Positions 12,920 through 27,100 of a stretch of DNA of 64,000 nt are shown here, in pieces. Position 1 is the first letter of the stretch, and each line of letters opens with the position of its first letter. A program made the position numbers and the translations under genes. The notes below the pieces were generated by a model that was not told the DNA's origin, searched no databases, and saw only the letters and a list, made by a program, of their open reading frames with translations. This DNA comes from Girardinichthys multiradiatus. Its lineage: Eukaryota > Chordata > Actinopteri > Cyprinodontiformes > Goodeidae. The stretch spans positions 22,207,978 through 22,271,977 of the forward strand of contig NC_061818.1 of the NCBI RefSeq assembly GCF_021462225.1. The letters run 5' to 3'.

Positions 12920-15900
12920 GGGGTTGGACAATGAAACACCTAAGAGCACAGTTTTTCTCAAAGTATTGAAATGCACACAACATTATGGGTGACATACCAG
13001 AGTTCAAAAGAGGACAAATTGTTGGTGCACGTCTTGCTGGCGCATCTGTGACCGAGACAGCAAGTCTTTGTGATGTATCAAGAGCCACGGTATCCAGGGT
13101 AATGTCAGCATACCACCAAGAAGGACAAGTATCAGGATGACAATGCACCAATACACACAGCAAGACTGGTGAAAGATTGGTTTGATGAACATGAAAGTGA
13201 AGTTGAACATCTCCCATGGCCTGCACAGTCACCAGATCTAAATATTATTGAGCCACTTTGGGGTGTTTTGGAGGAGCGAGTCAGGAAACGTTTTCCTCCA
13301 CCAGTATCACGTAGTGACCTGGCCACTATCCTGCAAGAAGAATGGCTTAAAATCCCTCTGACCACTGTGCAGGACTTGTATATGTCATTCCCAAGACGAA
13401 TTGACGCTGTATTGGCCGCAAAAGGAGGCCCTACACCATACTAATAAATTATTGTGGTCCAAAACCAGGTATTTCAGCTTCATATATATATATACACACA
13501 CATATATATATATATATGATGAGCTTCAAGAGGTAGTCACCTGAAATGGTTTTCACTTCACAGGTGTGCCCTGTCAGGTTTAATAAGTGGGATTTCAAGC
13601 CTTATAAAAGTGGTTGGGACCATCAGTTGTGTTGTGCAGGAGGTGGATACAGTACACAGCTGATAGTCCTACTGAATAGACTGTTAGAATTTGTATTATG
13701 GCAAGAAAAAAGCAGCTAAGTAAAGAAAAACGAGTGGCCATCATTACTTTAAGAAATGAAGGTCAGTCAGTCAGAATAATTGGGAAAACTTTGAAAGTGT
13801 CTCCAAGTGCAGTCGCAAAAACCATCAAGCGCTACAAAGAAACTGGCTCACATAAGGACCGCCCCAGGAAAGGAAGACGAAGAGTCACCTCTGCTGCGGA
13901 TGATAAGTTCATCAAAGTCACCAGCCTCAGAAATCGCAGGTTAACAGCAGCTCAGATTAGAGAACAGGTCAATGCCACACAGAGTTCTAGCAGCAGACAC
14001 ATCTCTAGAACAACTGTTAAGAGGAGACTGTGTGAATCAGGCCTTCATGGTAAAATAGCTGCTAGGAAACCACTGCTGAGGACAGACAACAAGCAGAAGA
14101 GACTTGTTTGGGCTAAAGAACACAAGGAATGGACATTAGACCAGTGGAAATCTGTGCTTTGGTCTGATGAGACCAGGTTTGAGATCTTTGGTTCCAACCA
14201 TCGTGTCTTTGTGTGGCGCAGAAGAGGTGAACGGATGGACTCTACATGCCTGGTTCCCACCGTGAAGCATGGAGGAGGAGGTGTGATGGTGTGGGGGTGC
14301 TTTGCTGGTGACACTGTTGGGATTTATTCAAAATTAAAGGCATACTGAACCAGCATGGCTACCACAGCTTCTTGCAGCAACATGCTATTCCATCCGGTTT
14401 GCATTTAGTTGGACCATCATTTAGTTTTCAACAGGACAATGACCCCAAACACACCTCCAGGCTGTGTAAGGGCTATTTGACCAAGAAGGAGTGATGGGGT
14501 GCTGCGCCAGATGACCTGGCCTCCACAGTCACCGGACCTGAACCAAATCGAGATGGTTTGGGGTGAGCTGGACTGCAGAGTGAAGGCAAAAGGTCCAACA
14601 AGTGCTAAGCATCTCTGGGAACTCCTTCAAGACTGTTGGAAAACCATTTCAGGTGACTACCTCTTGAAGCTCATCAACACAATGCCAAGAGTGAGCGGAG
14701 CAGTAATCAAAGCAAAAGGTGGCTACTTTGAAGAACCTAGAATATAAGACATATTTTCAGTTGATTCACACTTTTTTGTTCAGTATATAATTCCACATGT
14801 GTTAATTCATAGTTTTGATGCCTTCAGTGTGAAGCTACAATATTCATAGTCGTGAAAATAAAGAAAACTCTTTGAATGAGAAGGTGTGTCCAAACTTTTG
14901 GTCTGTACTGTGTGTGTATATATATGAGATCGGCAACCATAAGATTCCGAAAAGTGCATTTCTATCAGCAGCCCTTCCCGTATTAACAATACGATAACCC
15001 CTAAAAAAAAAAAAAATCTGTATTTTCACTGTCTGTTCCCCCTAAGGATGTATGTTAATCTTTATGGCATATACATGAACATAAACTGAAAGTCACTCAC
15101 AATCAGTATTTATTCGAAGACAGAAAGCACTACACAGAGTGATGCGTCATCCTGCCGATTGTGAAACATCGTAAGTGAAGAGCCAACTGGATTGTTTTCT
15201 TCTGTTTTGTTAAAAGCTTCAATGGCAGCAAAGGAAAGTCATGTGAGGATGAAATGGATTCCAGGTGTTTCAGCTGCAGTCTAGATGACAGCACGTACAT
15301 TGAAATAAACCAGCTTTAGTGCTGCTTTCTCCATCTGACAAGAAGCCTTGAAGAGATAATTATTTCATTGGATGGACCAGAGAGGAGGAGAGGAGTATTG
15401 CTTTACTTTTCATTTTGCCACCTATTGGCTTTATGATGGGCACCGTGATGCAGATTCAATGGTTGTTAGAAGATTTGTCCATCTGGTAGAGAATCTAGGT
15501 TTTTTGTGTTTTATCTATTAGATCATTCTCTGTGGGCAAATACAAACTGTATTAAATTCACTCTTTGACATGCTCTTCTAATTTCTTACTAAAAGTTAAA
15601 CATTTAAACTGAAAAACAGGTTAAAATCATCAAATAAAACTAGTGAAAAAAGTAGCTTCTAAGTTGGTGGGTCATGGCTTCATGTTTTTCATTCTTGCCT
15701 TCTCAACATCTGTATCATGTCTCTGCTGCATCTTCAGTTTCTCCTCCTGGTGCTTGGCCTCCAACACTTTGATCTTTATTTCAGTCTGAGAACACAGGAA
15801 AGATCATGTCATGCACAGGAAAAGAAAACACCCTCTTCACACCATGTCTGGTACTCTGTAATTTAGTTGTAGCTTCCAAAAATGGATGTGAAAACATCTG

Positions 15901-18900
15901 CAGATGTATCTGATGTACTGATTTCCAGGGACAGATTTTCATTACATTTGTGGATGTCATTCCAAAAACATTTATGCACACACCTTGAAATTTGTGCACA
16001 GGAGTGAATGGAACTGAAGGCCTGTTTATTTGGGGATTTTTCCATGTGTGGAAGAAATAAGGGAAGTAAAAACCTTCACATTAAAACAGCCACTAGAATG
16101 GATGCTGGAGCAAATAACAGCAAACATAAAAAAAAACCACTTTAATATAAAACTTAACTTGTTGGGAGGCAAATCTCTGGCACAGAGGAGAAAACTAATA
16201 AAGAAGGTGTGTGTCAGTTAAATGACTATGTAATATTTCTATAATAGTCAATCAAACAGAGATTACGGTTTTGTGTCAAATGTACTATTTAGAAAAGGAT
16301 CAGTTTCGACATTGTGCTGAGAAAGTTTGGAGCAGATCTCCCTGAACTAAGTGAGCTTCTAGATTTCAGTCTCTTTAAACCCTACAAACCCAATCATGAA
16401 TCACTCCAACCAAACAGTTTTCTCATATCATGTATTCATAGCAAATAAACAAGATTTAATTATTAACATTTACTTCAGGCATGTCCTGAGGGCCTTTGCT
16501 GTAAATGACATGGATCCAACTTGGAAAAGACCCACTCGAAAAAATATCCATACTTTTCACAATTTCTCAGGTTAAAATCGCAAATGTCTGTGCTTGTATT
16601 TGGGATTTTATTAGCAAATGAATGAAGTTTGTGGATGTAACATGACAAAACCCTGGATTTTTGCCATTTTAATACGGCTTTCCATTTACCTTGGAAGGTG
16701 AAACTCAGATCTGAGAATGCCGTTACATCCAACTCTTGCTGCGCTCCATTTTACACTCAGAAGTCAGAAATCCACCTTAGAAAGTTTGAGGTTTTTAGCT
16801 TAAAACCCCACCTTAAAATCTAATACAGCTTAAAACAACCTTACAGCTGCAGCAATAATGTGTATGCACACACACACTCACACAGTACTGTAAATCAGTA
16901 AGTGGAAATGTTTTTGTATTGCTAATACTAATAAGCTAGGTGTAGCAAATCCACTGGTTGTCCATATTGCAACTAGTGAACAGTTAGGTTAAACATTCCC
17001 AAATACTATCTCCTGACATCTGTAGTAGAGCTGAACAATATATCCCAAACATATTGACATTGGAATATCAGTGTGTGCCACAATGATATCACAAAGGACC
17101 AATAAGATTGAAATATTTGTTGGCTGTATAATTCCGTGTGTTGCCAGGAAAGTGTCAGGAATCCAATACATTCAGTCTGTGGGATGGAGTCTCACTGCCA
17201 GGAATACATACACTTGATACAAATACAATTCTTACACAGCTGAACAGGGAATAAAGTCTAGAGAGACAAATATTTTTCCGCATTCCATTTTCTTTTTCTA
17301 TACTTACCTAGAACAGAAAAAGCTTAAATCAAATTCTATACTTTTCCAGACTCAATAGGATCCCTGAACCTTAACAACATATTTATCTACATTTCAACAC
17401 ACTAAAGCAACACGCTCACTAAAAGATGTTAACAGTACTAACAGAACAATGGGGGGTTTAATGAGATCATCACAGTGTTTTTTCCTGCTGACGGCAAACA
17501 AATAGAATCATTCAGCCTTGCCAGGATTCATTCCTGGCAAGTGGGAAAAAACTATTTAACCACCGAACAATGTCTTCAGTAAAAAGAGTAAATCAGATAC
17601 ATATCAGGATTGACTGCAAATATATCCATAACAGATGTAAAATTTAAAACATACTTTTCACATCCAGCCAAGATTTCTACAAACACATGTTCCTGTTAAA
17701 AATATTTCTCTTGCAGCAATTTTGGATTGGGAATGGTGAGGAACTTGTCAATTTTACCAACTTGGAATGAGGAAATCGATTTGCGGTGTCACGTGGGCTC
17801 AGTTGTAGAAGTAAGTGCACCATAAGCTGAGGCAGTCCTCGACGCAGCTATCCTGGGTTCAATTCCTGGCCCTGGGCCATTTACTACAGGTCTTCCCCTT
17901 CTTTCTCTACCCTACTTCCTTTCTAGCTAATGCTTAATGCCATTAGTGCCAAAAGAAAATGTGTGTGTACAGAGGAAATGCTGCATAACTCAGCATACCT
18001 TTTATATTGAAAAAGGCAACAAAACTCCTTAAAGAGAGGGCTTGCCTGTAAAAATCTACACTGCATCTTCTTCCCAACATTTTTTATGGATTTATCCTTC
18101 CATAACAAACCTTGTTACCTTCCTTAACTTATATACTTTTTTTTGATCATTGACAATCTTAGTTTTCCTCTTTTTTTCCCTAAAGCTGCTGTCTTTAATT
18201 AGAGGATGTTTCCCCTCACAAACACACAGCACATGGAAGCGCAAAGAAAAACCTTTGACAGAAAAACTGTCTGGTTTGTTTGCTTTGATGTCACCACTCA
18301 TGTATAGTCTGTGTATCTTCTGGTGCGTTAAACCTGCAGCAGGGTGACAATGTTGCTCCTTTGAAAATGTGCTTAGGAGCATGTGCATGTGTGAGTGTGT
18401 GTGAGCAAGTCGGTGGTTAAAAACATCCCGAGGCTAAATCTTGTTTGTTCTAGTCATCAAAACCATTAACCTGAAAAATTCCCAAAATGTTACCTGGCAC
18501 TGGGAGAACTCATTAGACCTTGTCTCTATCATAACTATCAAAAGAAAAATACATGATTTAACTGCAGTATTGTTTGTGTGTCTAAATATTGACAGAACAC
18601 AATGAAGACATCAACAGCACACAACTAAATGTAGCCATGCTCTGGGACTGAAACAGTCGAAAAAACTTAAGAGCTCAAGTTATGCTCTGAAGTCAGCAAT
18701 TCCCTTCTCACTTAGAGCCCCTTTAAAAATAAAAGTCCAACTAAAATGCAGAAATTGCCTTCTGGATGATGCTCCTCATTATAGCGCTTGAGCTACATTC
18801 AAACTGCATCCTTGACAGAGCTCGTTTAAGTGTTCGGCACTTTCTTCCTTGTCTTTTTTCTTCATTTAACACTATTTCTTGTGCAATTGAGAGGACCACA

Positions 18901-21900
18901 GGAGACTTGTCAGAGTAGAAAGGAAAAAGTCAAAAAGAAGTGAGAGTTAGACAGATGTGGAGAAGGAGGGAGAAAGCGTTGACTGAAAAACGAAACGTAA
19001 AGTAGAGACCTGATTCTAACGGTTCCTGAACAAAAAAAATAAAAAAGCTCATGTGGGGGTGTCACTTTCTTATCCTCTCTTCAAATGTTCTTTGGAGAAA
19101 GTTTGTCAAACTAGATCAGTGGTGTTTGAAACTTGTTTATAAAAGCGTCGGTGAAGGGAGGAGGAGAAGGAGGAATGTCATACACCTAAGGCTTCTGAGA
19201 TGTCTTCAATCAGTCCCAACTGGGTGGTACAGCTCCTTCCCTTTTCTCTTTTTCTGAGTTGAAGCGAGCGCTGTAAGATGCCATGTTTTTTGACACTTCG
19301 CTTTTGAGAGGATGAGAGCAAGGGCGGGAAGAAGCAGGGGGTGGATGGGGGATGTGAGCAGAAGAGAGAAACAATCTATTTTTCTGTTCAATATCAGAAT
19401 GCCATGTTGAGAGTGGGGAGGGGCTTTATGCTCAAGGGGGGATACGATCACAAAATTGTCCAGGAACTGTTTATGGTGGCAAAAGTATTCACCACCATTG
19501 CCATTTTTCATGTTTTGTTGCCTCACTACCTGGAATTAAAATGCACTGTTTGAGAGTTTGCACCATTTCATTTACAGAACATTCCAACAACTCTGAAGTA
19601 TCATTTTAAGTGTAAAGCAAACAACAAACAGGACAAAACAACTGAAAGTGTCAGCGTGCATTAATGTCCCCCCGAAGTCAGTACTTTGTGGCAGTTACAG
19701 CAGCAAGTTACTTTGGATAATTCTCTCAGATTCCTGAAAAAAATCAGATTTGAGCATTGAGACCTGCACTGACCTGAAACAGTTTTCCAGTTCCCCCCCA
19801 TGTTTCATTGTGGGGTTGACGTTTTCCTTCGGTGATGGGATGTGTTGAGTTTGCACCAGACATAACGTTTTCCTTGATGGCTGAAAAGTTCAATTTTAGA
19901 CTCATCTGACCAGAGCACCTTCCTCCATACGTTTGGAGATTGCCCCCCATGCTTTTCACCAAGTCAAAACATGCCTTCTTATTTTAACTCTAGTAATGGC
20001 TTTTCTCTGGCCAGTTTTCCATATAGCCCAGCTCTATAGTCTATGGATTATTGTGGTCCTATGGACAGATACTCAAGTCTCTAATCAAATTAATTTGGAA
20101 AAAAATCAAAAAAATTATCTAAACAGTATATACATAGAAGGAAGATGTACATGATGATGTCAGCAGCCTAAACCTAAATTGTCATTCACGATGATTCCCG
20201 TCTGTGGAGATGTTCTCTGGTGTGCTGCAATTTCCTCTCTGTCGTCTCCATGCTCAGAGTCGCTCTCAGCAGAGAACTGAATCACTCTTAAGCTAGGAGT
20301 CCTTGCCAGGAATTTGTCGGCTAAGATAGGAGCTCTCTGAAAGGACTCTGAGAATCTTTGTGAATACGGGCCCAGAACTTTTTAGGGGCTTCATAGCAAA
20401 TGGGGTGCATACATATCCACATACCAACTTAGACTTTTTTGGGCAGACCTTTCACATAAAATAATTAAGTTACAGGTCGGAAGGTCACAAAAGAGATAAA
20501 ATGACGGGGTGTGGGGGGTGAAAACTTTTTATTTATTTAAATATTTATATTAATTGAAAAGAGAACAGAATATGGAAAAATATTTGCGTTTCTAGACTTT
20601 TCATCCTTAACGCATAAAAATATGGATTTCTTATCCATTCTCCATCCTCCCATCCATCTAGTCCTACCATTTTACCATTATCCATCCTTCCATTGATCTA
20701 TTGTTTTTTCCATCCATCCATTTATATTTAAAGCCTGACCCATCTAGATATGGACTGAACTCTAGAAATTTAGTTTGCAAAAAGCCTGGAGTGATTAAAT
20801 GAAAAATGTGTAGAAACCCTGTACAGCTCTATGCTACTTACTGAGGAGCAACTAGAGACCGTTCCCTCACCTAACAGCACATTACTTAACATCTCTCTGT
20901 CTAGATAAAAAGACTGGACCAAGATCATGGCTAAAATTATATGTACAGAAAGAGAGTATGAGAATGAGAGACTATCATTCAAATTATCTAGTATAAATCC
21001 ATAAAGCACTAAGGTAACAAGAACAGAGGAGATATATTTGAAATAGTAACTTTATTATTATGAAACACAGTAAATCCCTCAAGGTTCCCTGCCTCAAGCA
21101 CAATCTTGAAAGCCAGCTGCAGAACTAGTCCCCGTTAAAAACTACAGAGACGCACAGTTACCCTTTTTTAGCTTTCAAAAGCGATCAGATAAGACAGGCC
21201 ATGGCCCTCTAAATCACAGGCTCAGAACTCAAGCTCCGTCCCAGAGGACTGTCAGATTAGAGAGACTGCATCATTATGGCATCAGAAAGCAAAGGGATCT
21301 GATCCCCAGTCGAGGGCTTGTGACCATTAGACCAAGACCGCTTGACACACATCTACGAGGCTGCTGCCATCTTTCCCTGAGGTCAGGTACCGAGGGAAAA
21401 GCTTCGAGATGGCCTGTACACCATAAGCCTAAAAGAAAGGCTGTGAGACTTTATCATTCTGTCAGTATCTTCTGTTGTCTCTAGCCTTAGGCGTACGCTA
21501 AGCTAAAACTGACTCATCAGTCACAGTTTAATTGAATTTCTAAATAAAGGCCCGGCCTTCTTAAAACTAAGCACTTCCAGAGTGTGCTGTAGCATTAACA
21601 GGTCTTTTGTGCTCCTGCAAGACAACATCCAGAACTCACCTATAAGCTGTCACATATGTCTAGGGAAAGACTATGGGGAAAGGCTCCACCTAAAGGCATG
21701 CCATGCACACATAGCCTCCCACTAAAGGGCATAAACAGTCAAGCTGTGTCAACACTGAAGGTGATTTAGTTCTTATTTTTAGTGAATCGAGTTGTCCATA
21801 GACATGGGGACTAAGGCTCCTACTCACGCTGTGGGCTCCTGAACACAATCTGTTGCACATATACACTTTGAATCCACTTTTCACTGCTGCTTTTCTGGTG

Positions 21901-24088
21901 GGGATTATGTTTTTGTACACATTTCAACAAATATTACTCCGATCAGTCGGGATTTTTTTGATCAAGCAACTATATCCAAGTAAAGATTTGGTTTTGAAAC
22001 CGCAAAACCTTTTAGTCATACTGTGCTAGTTTAAAGTCCTTTTAAAGAAATCCCAAAGAAAGTGCAAGAGTTTTCTCCGGTTATGTGGAGCAGAGAGTAT
22101 TTGGGTGCGGCCCCTCCTCCACCAACAGTATCTCACAAAAGTGGGTACACCCCTTTGTTGTGCATCATGTTTAGCAGAGGCTTCCTTCTCAGAAGACAGC
22201 CATGCAGACCCATTTGTTACAGCGTGTGGCGTACGGTCTGAGTACTGACAAGCTGACCCCCCCCTCCCCTTCAACCTCTGCAGCAATGTTGGCAGCACTC
22301 ATCCATTTATTCTATAGAAAGCCTCTGGATATGATGCTGAGCATGTGCACTCAACTTCTTTGGTTGACCATGTTGAGGCCTGTTCTGAGAGGAACATGTC
22401 GTGTTAAACCGCTGAATACTAATGCCCACCGTGCTGCAGAGGTGTTGGTAATTTTCTTATAGCCTCAGCCATCTTTAGGTAGAGCAACAATTTTTATCTT
22501 CAGATTTTCAGAGAGTTCGTTGCCATGAGATGCCATGTTGAACTCCTAGTGACCAGTAGGAGAGAGTGTGAAAGTGATAACACCAGGTTTAACACACCTG
22601 CTTCCCATTCTCACCTGAGACCTCGTAACGAGTCACGTGACACCAGAAAGAAAATAATGGAAAAAGGCGTGTACACTCACTTTTGTGAAATACTGTATCT
22701 CTGCACACTGCCCGACAGCTGGCTGAAAGATAGGTACTACACATTTCTTTCACTTGCAAAAAAAAAAAAATATTTCCAGTCACAAAAAACAGTAATTTTG
22801 TGAAAACTTAAAGAGTGGCATCGATCACTTTGTCAAGGTAATGCTGTTTTAAAACTACAGTTAGCTATGTGCGACATCAGAGGCCTCTTTCAAAGAACAG
22901 AGCTGTCGATAAAGCTGAAAAGACCAGCGCCTCTGTGCTGCATCTGGTCACTTAATAATCACGAATCAACATGTATGCTTTAAAAAATTAAACCAGCAAA
23001 TGGGAATATAAGGTGTGAGGTCAAACTCTGCAGGGGTCTAAATGGAACATTACACATGTGTCAAACACCTCTTAATCTAAAGGGTTAAACGCATCAGTGT
23101 CATCATGTAGTTCTACTTTTATCATAACGATGTACATGATGTATCGATCCATCTCAGAATGGTCACAAACACCATCTCTCACTGCTACATCACACAATAT
23201 AAATACACAGGCTGTTTAGCTATTTATTTTTAACATTTTTATTTATTTATATTATATCCCATATGTATATAAATACATAGTCAGATACTTTAAGGAAATA
23301 TTTAGCAAGAAGGTGTCAAGGGGAAAAAAAATCATATTGAAGGAAATTCACTCTTCATATGAAACTGAAACTTTGTTTTTCCAAACTGGATAACTGATCA
23401 TTCCTAGTATAAAAACAAAAAATAATCATGATTGTAATTTTTTCCACAATTGAGCAAACCTAGTCCATTGCAAGGAAATATGGGTATAAGTCTCTGAGCA
23501 GTAGCTTGTAGTTATTTTGTTTTGATCAGAGAATCATAATCTATTTTATTGTCAAAATCAATAGAAACAGGGTATAATATAAAATCTTAAACTAAAATTA
23601 TATGACATTGGAGCAATTTTATTATTTTTGTCCATAATTTTTCAATTCAACAATTAATTAGCAAGACACATATAGTGATACACAATGGTGTTGCAACATG
23701 GGTTTGAAATGGTTTATGGGTATGAAAGGGAAGCAAAAAGGGAGTGCATGGCAATGTGTGAGTGTGAAATGCAGATACAACTCAAAATACCTCCATATCA
23801 ACAAGCACGTACTTTCTTCAGCACTAACTCTTTCCCTAAAAGGCACTGATTTAATTTGATGAACATAATCTCTGTAAAGAGTAAAACCGTTAAAAGAGAA
23901 ACAAAATCTCTTAAGCATAAACATCCCAAATGTCGCCATTTACGGCCCCCTAATGATTCTATGCGGCGGGGTGAGGCAAATCTGGCCGAATCTGGCGGTT
24001 GATGTACATTTTTTTATTTTTAGGGGGAGATTGTTTTACAGGCAAATAAAATAAAATTTAATATATACGTATTATATAAATATATATA

Positions 24089-24127
<39 letters not shown>

Positions 24128-27100
24128 GGTCCTTCTCAAAATATTAGCATATTGTGATAAAGTTCATTATTTTCCATAATGTCATGATGAAAATTAAACA
24201 TTCATATATTTTAGATTCATTGCACACTAACTGAAATATTTCAGGTCTTTTATTGTCTTAATATGGATGATTGTGGCATACAGCTCATGAAAACCCAAAA
24301 TTCCTATCTCACAAAATTAGCATATTTCATCCGACCAATAAAAGAAAAGTGTTTTTAATACAAAAAACGTCAACCTTCAAATAATCATGTACAGTTATGC
24401 ACTGAATACTTGGTCGGGAATCCTTTGGCAGAAATTACTGCTTCAATGCGGCGTGGCATGGAGGCAATCAGCCTGTGGCACTGCTGAGGTCTTATGGAGG
24501 CCCAGGATGCTTCAATAGCGGCCTTTAGCTCATCCAGAGTGTTGGGTCTTGAGTCTCTCAACGTTCTCTTCACAATATCCCACAGATTCTCTATGGGGTT
24601 CAGGTCAGGAGAGTTGGCAGGCCAATTGAGCACAGTGATACCATGGTCAGTAAACCATGTACCAGTGGTTTTGGCACTGTGAGCAGGTGCCAGGTCGTGC
24701 TGAAAAATGAAATCTTCATCTCCATAAAGCTTTTCAGCAGATGGAAGCATGAAGTGCTCAAAAATCTCCTGATAGCTAGCTGCATTGATCCTGCCCTTGA
24801 TAAAACACAGTGGACCAACACCAGCAGCTGACACGGCACCCCAGACCATCACTGACTGTGGGTACTTGACACTGGACTTCTGGCATTTTGGCATTTCCTT
24901 CTCCCCAGTCTTCCTCCAGACTCTGGCACCTTGATTTCTGAATGACATGCAGAATTTGCTTTCATCCGAAAAAAGTACTTTGGACCACTGAGCAACAGTC
25001 CAGTGCTGCTTCTCTGTAGCCCAGGTCTGGGGAATGCAGCACCTGTAGCCCATTTCCTGCACACGCCTGTGCACAGTGGCTCTGGATGTTTCTACTCCAC
25101 ACTCAGTCCACTGCTTCCGCAGGTCCCCCAAGGTCTGGAATCGGCCCTTCTCCACAATCTTCCTCAGGGTTCGGTCACCTCTTCTCGTTGTGCAGCGTTT
25201 TCTGCCACACTTTTTCCTTCCCACAGACTTCCCACTGAGGTGCCTTGATACAGCACTCTGGGAACAGCCTATTCGTACAGAAATTTCTTTCTGTGTCTTA
25301 CCCTCTTGCTTGAGGGTGTCAATAGTGGCCTTCTGGACAGCAGTCAGGTCGGCAGTCTTACCCATGATTGGGGTTTTGAGTGATGAACCAGGCTGGGAGT
25401 TTTAAAGGCCCTAGGAATCTTTTGCAGGTGTTTAGAGTTAACTTGTTGATTCAGATGATTAGGTTCATAGCTCGTTTAGAGACCCTTTTAATGATATGCT
25501 AATTTTGTGAGATAGGAATTTTGGGTTTTCATGAGCTGTATGCCAAAATCATCCGTATTAAGACAATAAAAGACCTGAAATATTTCAGTTAGTGTGCAAT
25601 GAATCTAAAATATATGAATGTTAAATTTTCATCATGACATTATGGAAAATAATGAACTTTATCACAATATGCTAATATTTTGAGAAGGACCAGTATATAT
25701 ATATATACACAGGGGTTGGACAATGAAACTGAAACCCCTGGTTTTAGACCACAATAATTTATTAGTATGGTGTAGGGCCTCCTTTTGCGGCCAATACAGC
25801 GTCAATTCTTCTTGGGAATGACATATACAAGTCCTACACAGTGGTCAGAGGGATTTTAAGCCATTCTTCTTGCAGGATAGTGGCCAGGTCACTACGTGAT
25901 ACTGGTGGAGGAAAATGTTTCCTGACTCGCTCCTCCAAAACACCCCAAAGTGGCTCAATAATATTTAGATCTGGTGACTGTGCAGGCCATGGGAGATGTT
26001 CAACTTCACTTTCATGTTCATCAAACCAATCTTTCACCAGTCTTGCTGTGTGTATTGGTGCATTGTCATCCTGATACATGGCACCGCCTTCAGGATACAA
26101 TGTTTGAACCATTGGATGCACATGGTCCTTAAGAATGGTTCGGTAGTCCTTGGCAGTGACGCGCCCATCTAGCACAAGTATTGGGCCAAGGGAATGCCAT
26201 GATATGGCAGCCCAAACCATCACTGATCCACCCCCATGCTTCACTCTGTGCATGCAACAGTCTGGGTGGTACGCTTCTTTGGGGCTTCTCCACACCGTAA
26301 CTCTCCCAGATGTGGGGAAAATAGTAAAGGTGGACTCATCAGAGAACAATATATGTTTCACATTGTCCACATTCCAAGATTTGCACTCCTTGCACCATTG
26401 AAACCGATGTTTGGCATTGGCATGAGTGACCAAAGGTTTGGCTATAGCAGCCTGGCCGTGTATCTTGACCCTGTGGAGCTCCCGACGGACAGTTCTGGTG
26501 GAAACAGGAGAGTTGAGGTGCACATTTAATTCTGCCGTGATTTGGGCAGCCGTGGTTATATGTTTTTTGGATGCAATCCGGGTTAGCACCCGAACATCCC
26601 TTTCAGACAACTTCCTCTTGCGTCCACAGTTAATCCTGTTGGATGTGGTTCGTCCTTCTTGGTGGTATGCTGACATTACCCTGGATACCGTGGTTCTTGA
26701 TACATCACAAAGACTTGCTGTCTTGGTCTCAGATGCGCCAGCAAGACGTGCACCAACAATTTGTCCTCTTTTGAACTCTGGTATGTCACCCATAATGTTG
26801 TGTTCCTTTCAATATTTTGAGCAAAACTGTGCTCTTACCCTGCTAATTGAACCTTCACACTCTGCTCTTACTGGTGCAATGTGCAATCTATGAAGACTGG
26901 CTACCAGGCTGGTCCAATTTAGCCTCGAAACCTCCCACACTAAAATGACAGGTGTTTCAGTTTCATGGTCCAACCCCTGTATATATATGTACACACATAT
27001 ATGTATATTACGTATTATATTAGCAGTAACATACCCCTCCTTGAACCGCCACCTTAACGTGGTGGAGGGGTTTGAGTGCTTGTATGGTAGGCTCTCCCAT

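Larger units (their letters stand above)
7377..15698. other. cep112 intron 9, repeat-rich
   Basis: Holds the dispersed repeat at 7976, the L2 copy at 8540, the LINE fragment at 12290, two Tc1 elements at 12918 and 13518 and their microsatellites. The part 10490-12280 contains no recognised repeat. Its segment 11280-11430 is unusually balanced in composition for this window and may be conserved non-coding DNA. Confidence 0.55.

Noticed and set aside
15699..15785. Use of the GT donor inside exon 9 instead of the GC donor
   Set aside because: It would remove the conserved residues VEK that join to the next exon in the family. The GC donor gives the expected protein.
24494..25405. Plus-strand open frames inside the Tc1 elements at 24.4-25.4 and 50.3-51.3 kb
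   Set aside because: They are antisense shadows of the transposase genes and have no features of their own.
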